Origin: Bacteroidales bacterium
Lineage (GTDB): Bacteria > Bacteroidota > Bacteroidia > Bacteroidales > UBA932
DNA: 37,200 nucleotides
Direction: 5' to 3'
NCBI GenBank assembly: GCA_015060395.1
Contig: SUYP01000026.1
Location: 1 to 37,200, forward strand
Within the stretch, counting starts at the first letter, position 1, and each line of letters begins with the position of its first letter. A model generated the notes under the pieces. That model searched no databases. It worked only from the letters and a program-made list of their open reading frames with translations, and was not told where the DNA came from. The translations under genes were made by a program, and so were the position numbers. Positions 1-6,658 of the stretch are shown in pieces.

Positions 1-775
1 AACGTAAACCGGTTCGGCCCTCCATCTCCTGTTACGGAGACTTCAGCCTGGCCATGGGTAGATCACTAGGTTTCGCGTCTGCTCCGTCCGACTGAACGCC
101 CTGTTCAGACTCGCTCTCGCTTCGGCTTACGTACCTGAAGTACTTAACCTTGCCGGACAGAAGCAACTCGTAGGCTCATTATGCAAAAGGCACGCCGTCG
201 CTCCGTAGAGCTCCGACCGCTTGTAAACGAACGGTTTCAGGTTCTATTTCACTCCCCTGCGCGGGGTGCTTTCCACCTTTCCTTCACAGTACTGGTTCAC
301 TATCGGTCTTCTGGGAGTATTTAGCCTTGCGGGATGGTCCCCGCGGATTCAGACAGGATTTCACGTGTCCCGCCCTACTCAGGTGCCGGCCTTGTCATCT
401 GAATCTTACCTGTACGGGATTATCACCCTCTGCGATTGAACTTTCCAGAACATTCCAGTTCAATTCAGATAATCTTATGACCGGTCCTACAACCCCGGTG
501 ATGCCGTAACAACACCGGTTTAGGCTCTTCCCCGTTCGATCGCCACTACTAAGGGAATCGATAATTTCTTTCTCTTCCTGGGGGTAATGAGATGTTTCAG
601 TTCCCCCCGTTTGCCCCAATATGATTGGTGGCACATCTTCAATGTGCCGGGTTGCCCCATTCGGATATCACCGGATCAATACCTGTTTGCAGTTCCCCGG
701 TGCTTTTCGCAGCTTACCACGTCCTTCGTCGCCTCCAGAAGCCTAGGCATCCGCCGTTCGCTCTTGTAACCTTCT
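1..775 (-). rRNA. rrl: 23S ribosomal RNA, 5' part (partial)
   Basis: Reverse complement reads as the 5' domain I and start of domain II of bacterial 23S rRNA: a GGATGCCTAGGC block near the 5' end, the GACGAAGGACGTGG helix, GGGGCAACCC, AGTAGGGCGGGACACGTG, and ACCGATAGTGAACCAGTACTGTGAAGG further in. By alignment in mind with E. coli the mature 5' end falls at about 771-778. The gene runs off the left edge, so roughly the last two thirds are outside. No protein ORF over this stretch is believable. It has its own upstream promoter and no 16S gene immediately before it. Confidence 0.97.
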
Positions 776-992
776 CTCTGTATGATTTTCTCTTGAATCA
801 CAAGCCAAGTGCTGTCTTGCACTCGTCTTATTCACTCGTTGCCTTGAAATTGTAGTCCACACAACTCGACGACAGACTCTCTATCGTTGTTGTTACAGAC
901 TATTTTTTCTTCTTTTAACTTTACCTCGTTATCTTTTCTCAAACTTGTCAATGAACTTCCATCCGAGTCACCGTTGTTTCTCAAATGGGCTG
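776..992 (-). other. 23S rRNA leader (transcribed spacer)
   Basis: About 215 nt between the rRNA-type promoter and the mature 23S 5' end. On the minus strand it contains GTTCATTGACAAG soon after the start, which resembles the leader just after Bacteroidota rRNA promoters. I see no tRNA-Ile or tRNA-Ala as would be expected in a 16S-23S spacer, and no coding sequence. Confidence 0.6.
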
Positions 993-1023
993 CAAAGATA
1001 CGGACTTTTTTTTATCCTCCAAA
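993..1023 (-). promoter_or_regulatory. Bacteroidota promoter for 23S rRNA
   Basis: On the minus strand TTTG (1020-1023), a 19-nt spacer, then TATCTTTG (993-1000). This matches the Bacteroidota sigma consensus TTTG-N19-TAnnTTTG exactly. It faces the 23S gene about 220 nt away. Confidence 0.85.
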
Positions 1024-1117
1024 TTTTTCTGCGATTTTTTTGCAAAATTTTTCACATTTATTTTTCAAACGATATCGAATCCGCTATATATCAAGCGGTT
1101 ACCACTACCGCAGATTA

Positions 1118-1210
1118 GTAACGCGCTGAATTTCAGCGGATTACACAACTTACGTGCTGCACTTTGGGGAGCACGAGGAAGGCTTAACATATTGAGGGAT
1201 AGCAATATAC
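1118..1210. repeat. Dispersed hairpin repeat, family B copy 1
   Basis: Contains GCTGAATTTCAGCGGATTA (1125-1143) followed by a CGTGCT/AGCACG stem (1153-1158 with 1170-1175) around an 11-nt loop, then ATTGAGGGATAG. The same order of blocks, partly diverged, occurs at 25141-25225, and the first block alone at 14655-14673. It lies in the intergenic stretch between the 23S promoter and the transporter operon. Confidence 0.55.
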
Positions 1211-1226
1211 GGTAAGCAGAGCCTAT

Positions 1227-1261
1227 TTTGTAGCTTTTTTCAGATATTATCCTTAATTTTG
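1227..1261 (+). promoter_or_regulatory. Candidate promoter of the transporter operon
   Basis: TTTG (1227-1230) and TAATTTTG (1254-1261) with a 23-nt spacer, a little longer than the usual 19-21. It lies 40 nt before the start codon of the OPT transporter. Confidence 0.4.
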
Positions 1262-1300
1262 TGTTCTGCAATATGAAACCATAACTCTTATATATAATAT

Positions 1301-3277
1301 ATGGAAGAAAAGAAGACGCAATTGCCGGAGAATGCTCATAGGGAGCTGAAACCGGGTGAGGAATATCAGCCTCTGCTGTCCCCTCAGAAGAATTATCCGG
1401 AAGTCACACCTTGGTCAGTGACGCTCGGAATCATTATGACTATCATATTTTCAGCGGCCGCCGCATATCTCGGCCTGAAGGTCGGTCAGGTGTTCGAAGC
1501 CGCAATACCTATAGCCATCATTGCAGTGGGACTGTCAGGAGCATTGGGAAGAAAGAATGCCCTGGGCGAAAATGTGATGATACAGTCCATCGGATCCTGC
1601 TCGGGTGCAATCGTGGCCGGCGCAATCTTCACTCTTCCGGCATTGTTCATCCTCCAGGACAAGTATCCTGAGCTTACCGTAAACTTTACAAAGGTATTCT
1701 TCTCGTCACTTCTCGGAGGTATCCTCGGTATCCTCTTCCTGATTCCGTTCAGGAAATATTTCGTGAAGGAACAGCACGGAAAATATCCTTTCCCTGAAGC
1801 TACAGCCACCACCCAGGTCCTCGTAAGCGGCGAAGGCGGAGGAAAGGGAGCCAAGACCCTCCTGGTCAGCGGACTCATCGGAGGACTCTACGACTTCATC
1901 GTATCGACATTCGGCCTCTGGGGCGAGACTCTCACGACCAAGATCCTTCCGTGGGGCGCCGCAATAGCCGACAAGGCCAAGGTGCTTCTCAAGGTCAACA
2001 CTGGAGCCGCAGTCCTCGGTCTCGGATATATAGTAGGTCTCAAATATGCATTCATCATCTGCTGCGGAAGCTTCCTGGTATGGCTCGTGATCATCCCGCT
2101 GATGAACCTAATATGGGGCGGACAGGTGATCGACCTTATGAATTCCGGCATTACCCAGACCATCGGTGATATGTCCGCAGACCAGATATTCAAGGAATAT
2201 GCAAGGCACATCGGCATCGGAGGCATCGCCACAGCCGGCATCGTCGGCATCGTGAAGTCATTCGGCGTAATCAGATCGGCCGTGGGACTTGCCGCAAACG
2301 AGTTCAAGAGAAAGAAGACAGGAGCTGAGGCAGAGGTGATCAGGACCCAGAGAGACATCTCGATGAAGATCATCGTGATCGGTATCGCCATAACCCTCCT
2401 CGCAGTATTCGCATTCTTCCTCTTCGGAGTGGTTGACAACATCTGGCACGCAGTGGTCGGACTTCTCATAGTCGGAATCATCGCATTCCTCTTCACGACA
2501 GTTGCAGCCAATGCCATCGCCATCGTCGGATCAAACCCTGTCAGCGGTATGACCCTTATGACCCTCATCCTCGCATCACTCATTATGGTGGCTGTAGGTC
2601 TGAACGGCACTGCCGGTATGACTGCAGCCCTCATCATCGGAGGAGTGGTATGTACAGCACTGTCTGTTGCAGGAGCATTCATCACCGACCTGAAGATCGG
2701 TTACTGGATCGGATCGACCCCTAAGAAACAGGAAAGCTGGAAATTCCTCGGTACCCTCGTGGCAGCAGCTACAGTAGGCGGCGTGATGCTCGTGCTCAAC
2801 AAGACATACGGATTCACCGGTGAGGGCGCCCTTGTAGCCCCTCAGGCAAATGCGATGGCTGCAGTGATCGAGCCTATGATGAACGGCGGAAGCGCTCCTT
2901 GGCTCCTCTACGGCATCGGAGCTGTAATAGCCCTTGCCCTCACATTCTTCAAGGTGCCGGCTCTGCCTTTCGCACTCGGAATGTTCATCCCTATAGACCT
3001 GAATATGCCTATGCTCATCGGTGGTGCGATCTCCTGGTTCGTAGGAAGCCGCAGCAAGGACAAGGAACTCAATGCAGAACGCACCGAAAAAGGCACGCTC
3101 ATTGCTTCCGGTTTCATCGCCGGAGGAGCCCTTATGGGAGTGGTCAGCGCTATACTCAGATTCGCAAATGTGGATATGTATATAGAGCCTTCCCCTTGGA
3201 CTGAGCCTATAGCGATCATCCCTTACGCAGCTATCATCATATATATGATATATGCCGCTCTGAAGGTGAAGAAGTAA
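1301..3277 (+). CDS. OPT-family oligopeptide transporter
   Basis: Encodes a 658-residue polytopic membrane protein with many hydrophobic segments from about residue 37 to the end. The N-terminal half carries the block around residues 45-80 (AAYLGLKVGQVFEAAIP) and the later PFPEAT motif, which are hallmarks of the bacterial OPT/YSL oligopeptide transporter family; the length is typical. These are proton-driven inner-membrane importers of small peptides, in some members metal chelates. It is the first gene of a tight operon, 12 nt before zupT, with a candidate promoter at 1227-1261. The neighbouring peptidase T argues for peptide as substrate, but the precise ligand cannot be read from sequence. 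Confidence 0.93.
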   Translation: MEEKKTQLPENAHRELKPGEEYQPLLSPQKNYPEVTPWSVTLGIIMTIIFSAAAAYLGLKVGQVFEAAIPIAIIAVGLSGALGRKNALGENVMIQSIGSCSGAIVAGAIFTLPALFILQDKYPELTVNFTKVFFSSLLGGILGILFLIPFRKYFVKEQHGKYPFPEATATTQVLVSGEGGGKGAKTLLVSGLIGGLYDFIVSTFGLWGETLTTKILPWGAAIADKAKVLLKVNTGAAVLGLGYIVGLKYAFIICCGSFLVWLVIIPLMNLIWGGQVIDLMNSGITQTIGDMSADQIFKEYARHIGIGGIATAGIVGIVKSFGVIRSAVGLAANEFKRKKTGAEAEVIRTQRDISMKIIVIGIAITLLAVFAFFLFGVVDNIWHAVVGLLIVGIIAFLFTTVAANAIAIVGSNPVSGMTLMTLILASLIMVAVGLNGTAGMTAALIIGGVVCTALSVAGAFITDLKIGYWIGSTPKKQESWKFLGTLVAAATVGGVMLVLNKTYGFTGEGALVAPQANAMAAVIEPMMNGGSAPWLLYGIGAVIALALTFFKVPALPFALGMFIPIDLNMPMLIGGAISWFVGSRSKDKELNAERTEKGTLIASGFIAGGALMGVVSAILRFANVDMYIEPSPWTEPIAIIPYAAIIIYMIYAALKVKK

Positions 3278-3289
3278 TAAATTGAGCAA

Positions 3290-4126
3290 ATGATGAACGG
3301 ATTGACAAGCGCACTGATATTGACACTGATTGCAGGTTCTGCGACCGGCATAGGCGGTGCGCTTGTGCTCTTCAAGAAGAAGATCAGCAGCAATTTCCTG
3401 GCAGGAGCATTGGGACTCAGCGCCGGGGTGATGATATTCATTTCCCTCGCCGAACTGCTTCCTGAGGCTCAGGCTATGATTGCCGGCACCGGAATGCAGC
3501 ACGGAGAGGCCTTCGTGCTCATCGCCTTCTTCGTCGGAATGGGCATAATAACCCTGATAGACTTCGCCATACCGGAGTATGAGAATCCTCACGAAGCATC
3601 AGGACTGTCGCTTGACGCAAGGACGGCCGCTGTCGGAGTCCTGGAACAGACCGGAAACGAAAAGGCCCTGCACAGACTCGGGCTTATGTCGGCACTGGCC
3701 ATCGCCATCCACAATTTCCCGGAAGGCATAGCCACATTCATCGGAGCGCTCAACGATCCGGAAATGGGAGCCGGCATCACCTTCGCCATCGCCATCCACA
3801 ACATCCCTGAGGGAATTGCCGTGGCCATACCTATATATTATGCGACAAAGAGCAAGGGCAAGGCACTGCTTTACGCGACCCTGTCCGGCCTGAGCGAACC
3901 GATAGGAGCACTCCTGTGCTGGGGTATTGCCGCCATTTTCGGAGTGGAGCTGACAGGTGGCGGCCCGGCTTTCCCGCTGGTTCTTGCAGCAGTAGCCGGC
4001 ATTATGATATATATATCCCTCGACGAACTTCTTCCCACCGCAGAAAAATATGGCAAACACCATATCGCCATCGCCGGCGTTATCGGCGGTATGGCCATTA
4101 TGGGCGCAAGTTTATTAATAATGTAA
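3290..4126 (+). CDS. zupT: ZIP-family zinc transporter ZupT
   Basis: 278-residue membrane protein of the ZIP family (E. coli ZupT is slightly shorter). The two signature metal-binding segments are present: HNFPEG in one helix and HNIPEG in the next, spaced as in ZupT. The N-terminal GIGGALVLF and LSAGVMIFISLAELLPEA segments fit as well. ZupT imports zinc and other divalent metals across the inner membrane. Start could be either of two adjacent ATGs (3290 or 3293). It lies 12 nt after the OPT gene and its stop is followed after 1 nt by the ATG of pepT, so the three genes are almost certainly co-transcribed. PepT is a zinc enzyme, so the pairing is functionally sensible (inference). Confidence 0.93.
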   Translation: MMNGLTSALILTLIAGSATGIGGALVLFKKKISSNFLAGALGLSAGVMIFISLAELLPEAQAMIAGTGMQHGEAFVLIAFFVGMGIITLIDFAIPEYENPHEASGLSLDARTAAVGVLEQTGNEKALHRLGLMSALAIAIHNFPEGIATFIGALNDPEMGAGITFAIAIHNIPEGIAVAIPIYYATKSKGKALLYATLSGLSEPIGALLCWGIAAIFGVELTGGGPAFPLVLAAVAGIMIYISLDELLPTAEKYGKHHIAIAGVIGGMAIMGASLLIM

Positions 4127-4127
4127 T

Positions 4128-5351
4128 ATGGAAAATATTTTAGACAGATTTCTCAGATATGTGGCTGTGGACACACAGTCAGATCCTGAATCCACCTCGC
4201 AGCCAAGTGCAGCCAAGGAACTCAACCTTCTGAAGATGCTCCGTGACGAGCTGGAAGCAATGGGAGTGGAAGCCACTCTCGACGAATATGGCTATGTTAT
4301 GGCCAGCATACCTTCCAACTGCGGCAAAGATATTCCGGCAGTGGGATTCATTGCGCACGTGGATACTGCCCCCGATGCATCCGGAGCAGACATCAAGCCA
4401 CAGATCATCGAAAACTATGACGGAGGCGAGATTCCTCTCAAAGGCGTACCCGGACTCAGTCTCAAGCCAGCTGAATTCCCTGAGCTTGGGCTTTACAAAG
4501 GCCAGACAATAATCACCACAGACGGAACGACTCTTCTGGGAGCTGATGACAAGGCCGGCATCGCCGAGATTATGAATGCCGTACAATATATAATGGAGAA
4601 CCCGCAGTTCAAGCACGGCGACATCAAGATCGGATTCACTCCTGATGAAGAGATCGGCCGCGGAGTCGTGAAGTTCGACGTACAGAAATTCGGAGCGAAA
4701 TATGCCTATACCCTCGACGGAGGCCGGATAGGTGAGCTCGAATATGAAAACTTCAATGCCGCAGGCGCGACCATCCGCATCCAGGGCCGTAACGTGCACC
4801 CGGGCACAGCAAAAGGCAAGATGAAGAACGCCATCCTCATCGGTATGGAACTCAACAGCCTCCTTCCGGTAGATCAGCGTCCGGAATACACTGAGGGATA
4901 TGAGGGATTCTTCCACCTGATCAGCTTCAAAGGCGAAGTGGAGACAGCCACCTTCTCATACATCATCCGCGACCACGATATGGCTCTCTACGAGCAGAAG
5001 AAAGCCTATATGCAGAAATGCGTCGATTTCATAAATGCCAAATACGGCGAAGGAACGGCACTTCTGGATATGAAACACCAGTATTACAATATGCGCAAGG
5101 AAGTGGAGCCACACTATCACATCGTAGAAAAGGCCAAGAAAGCTATGGAGATGGAAGGCATCGTTCCACGGATTCAGCCTATCCGCGGCGGTACAGACGG
5201 AGCGAACCTCTCGTTTATGGGACTCCCTTGTCCTAACATCTTCGCAGGCGGGCATAATTTCCACGGCAAAATGGAATATGTTCCTCTCGAAAGTATGGAG
5301 AAAGCCAGCAAGGTCATCCTGAACATCATTTCGCTCTTCGTAGAAGAGTAG
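4128..5351 (+). CDS. pepT: Peptidase T (tripeptide aminopeptidase)
   Basis: 407 residues, same length as E. coli PepT (M20B zinc peptidase, cytoplasmic). It removes the N-terminal residue from tripeptides. Visible metal and catalytic residues: H77 and D79 in HVDTAPD, D140 in LLGADDKAG, E174/E175 in DEEIGRG, D197 in LDGG, and H379 in GGHNFHG. Last gene of the operon OPT transporter-zupT-pepT, closed by a strong hairpin terminator 27 nt after the stop codon. Together the operon would import peptides, import zinc, and hydrolyse tripeptides. Confidence 0.96.
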   Translation: MENILDRFLRYVAVDTQSDPESTSQPSAAKELNLLKMLRDELEAMGVEATLDEYGYVMASIPSNCGKDIPAVGFIAHVDTAPDASGADIKPQIIENYDGGEIPLKGVPGLSLKPAEFPELGLYKGQTIITTDGTTLLGADDKAGIAEIMNAVQYIMENPQFKHGDIKIGFTPDEEIGRGVVKFDVQKFGAKYAYTLDGGRIGELEYENFNAAGATIRIQGRNVHPGTAKGKMKNAILIGMELNSLLPVDQRPEYTEGYEGFFHLISFKGEVETATFSYIIRDHDMALYEQKKAYMQKCVDFINAKYGEGTALLDMKHQYYNMRKEVEPHYHIVEKAKKAMEMEGIVPRIQPIRGGTDGANLSFMGLPCPNIFAGGHNFHGKMEYVPLESMEKASKVILNIISLFVEE

Positions 5352-5377
5352 GCAGCCCAACCCGGCATAAACAGAAC

Positions 5378-5409
5378 AAAAGCACAGGAATCTTGATCCC
5401 TGTGCTTTT
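5378..5409. terminator. Bidirectional intrinsic terminator
   Basis: Perfect 11-bp stem AAAAGCACAGG / CCTGTGCTTTT with a 10-nt loop, giving A-run and T-run on each side. It sits between the convergent pepT and the small lipoprotein gene and can serve both. Confidence 0.85.
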
Positions 5410-5412
5410 GAT

Positions 5413-5829
5413 TTATTTATAAGGCAGTATATCATCCGGAAAGATATACAGTTCCCAGAACTGCCAGCCCTCTGACTCCGTCACGGTCCATTGGGACTCA
5501 TCATAGATCAGATCATTGATATTGACACCTTCTTTCGAATCAATCGGATAGAATAAAGTCACATCTCCGATCTTCTCCCTGAGATCCGACAATGAAGCAT
5601 ATCCATCTTTAGTAATGAAATGCACAATATCTTTTGACTGACTCCTGAACAGGATATACTCAAACCTGTTATGCTCTTCCTCCATCCCGTTCCAATGGAA
5701 TGCGAGATCGGACTGACTCGAATTCTTGATTGTGAAACGCGTCCGATATGAAACTTCCGGCGTAGCAACAGTGTCAGCACAGGAGGTCAGCAAAAGCAGG
5801 CTGGCCAGAAACAGCGTGATTCTTTTCAT
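5413..5829 (-). CDS. Small lipoprotein, paralogue of the next gene
   Basis: 138 residues with a signal peptide ending in LLTSC (Cys17), a canonical lipobox, so an exported lipoprotein. The mature part has FTIKNSSQSDLAFHW, then a block with LREKIGDVTLFYPID and INDLIYDESQW. The same layout is seen in the gene immediately upstream (positions 5843-6274), with FQIRNETGEDIAIRW, LRLRLGNNLKDVIVYCPAD and ITDMIYDQTGW, so the two are tandem paralogues. I do not recognise a known family and give no function. Only 13 nt separate the genes, suggesting one transcript. Confidence 0.75.
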   Translation of the reverse strand: MKRITLFLASLLLLTSCADTVATPEVSYRTRFTIKNSSQSDLAFHWNGMEEEHNRFEYILFRSQSKDIVHFITKDGYASLSDLREKIGDVTLFYPIDSKEGVNINDLIYDESQWTVTESEGWQFWELYIFPDDILPYK

Positions 5830-5842
5830 AAGACTACAGTAT

Positions 5843-6274
5843 TTATTGAACTTTGATATCCTCCGGAGTGAGACTCAAATAAAAGATCCTTTCATAGGCA
5901 CCCGTCTGAAAAGACACCCATCCGGTTTGATCATATATCATATCTGTGATGTCCACTCCCGAATCAGAATCGGCCGGACAATAGACTATCACATCTTTAA
6001 GATTATTGCCCAGCCTCAACCTCAGCGCAACTTCTTCAGATGACATAAAATCCTCATAAGTCTGTGAGAACATATAACGGACCTCACCATCCCTCAATAT
6101 AATTCTGAAACAATTATACTGTTTCTCTATATCATACCACCTGATGGCGATATCCTCACCTGTCTCATTCCTGATCTGGAAACTTGTATTACATTCATAT
6201 TGATTATCATCACAAGTAAATGCACTCAATATGACAGCAACCGCTGCAATAAAGTATAATGCGAATCTTTTCAT
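5843..6274 (-). CDS. Small exported protein, tandem paralogue
   Basis: 143 residues when started at the ATG at 6274, which places MKRFALYFIAAVAVILSAFTC at the N-terminus; the longer in-frame extension upstream looks like AT-rich spacer and is rejected. The signal peptide ends near AFTC, which is a poor lipobox (Thr at -1), so lipidation is less certain than in its neighbour. The mature region aligns by eye with the 5413-5829 product over its whole length. Function unknown. It is probably the first gene of a two-gene unit. Confidence 0.7.
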   Translation of the reverse strand: MKRFALYFIAAVAVILSAFTCDDNQYECNTSFQIRNETGEDIAIRWYDIEKQYNCFRIILRDGEVRYMFSQTYEDFMSSEEVALRLRLGNNLKDVIVYCPADSDSGVDITDMIYDQTGWVSFQTGAYERIFYLSLTPEDIKVQ

Positions 6275-6658
6275 AGGCGCGCAATAAAGAAGTTTTGTTA
6301 TAGATGCAAAAAACAAAAAAAACGTTGCATACACGACAAAAAAGACACTATACCAAGTAATAAAGCTATTACAGAAATGATCGTAAAACATTTCATAAAC
6401 AACGCGCGTTAAAGATTAAAGAAATAGCTTATTATATCATCAGTATATATCTACTTAAAATCCAGCCACCCGCGAGGGCCGCATCACCTGCGGCTTTCCC
6501 ATTTATATGTCTTGTAGCAGTATCTAAGCCGACAGCCCTATAAAACGATATTCCGCCAGAACAGCTTGGACTGCCGGCGGAACAGAAGTATGGATCTGGC
6601 CTGAAGACACGTCAGATGCAAAGGATAATGCACCCAAAGAGTCAAGATGTTGGTAATA
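6275..6658. other. Intergenic region with hairpins
   Basis: No credible gene. A 7-bp stem TTCCGCC (6551-6557) / GGCGGAA (6576-6582) with inner CAG/CTG pairing lies about 75 nt past the stop of the OstA-like gene and is followed on the minus strand by a T-rich stretch, so it may end that operon. A second hairpin, GCCGCA-TCACC-TGCGGC, lies at about 6479-6495. The part nearest 6275-6400 is AT-rich and probably holds the promoter of the lipoprotein pair, but I could not pick a clear consensus. Confidence 0.4.

Noticed and set aside
327..855. Short frames on both strands
   Set aside because: They lie inside 23S rRNA.
1888..2685. Minus-strand frame of 265 codons
   Set aside because: Also opposite the OPT gene; Met/Pro/Ala-rich shadow with no motif.
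2576..3592. Long minus-strand frame (338 codons) opposite the OPT and zupT genes
   Set aside because: Low-complexity His/Cys/Ser/Glu-rich translation, a shadow of two clear plus-strand membrane-protein genes.
4179..4916. Minus-strand frame of 245 codons
   Set aside because: Antisense to the well-supported pepT.
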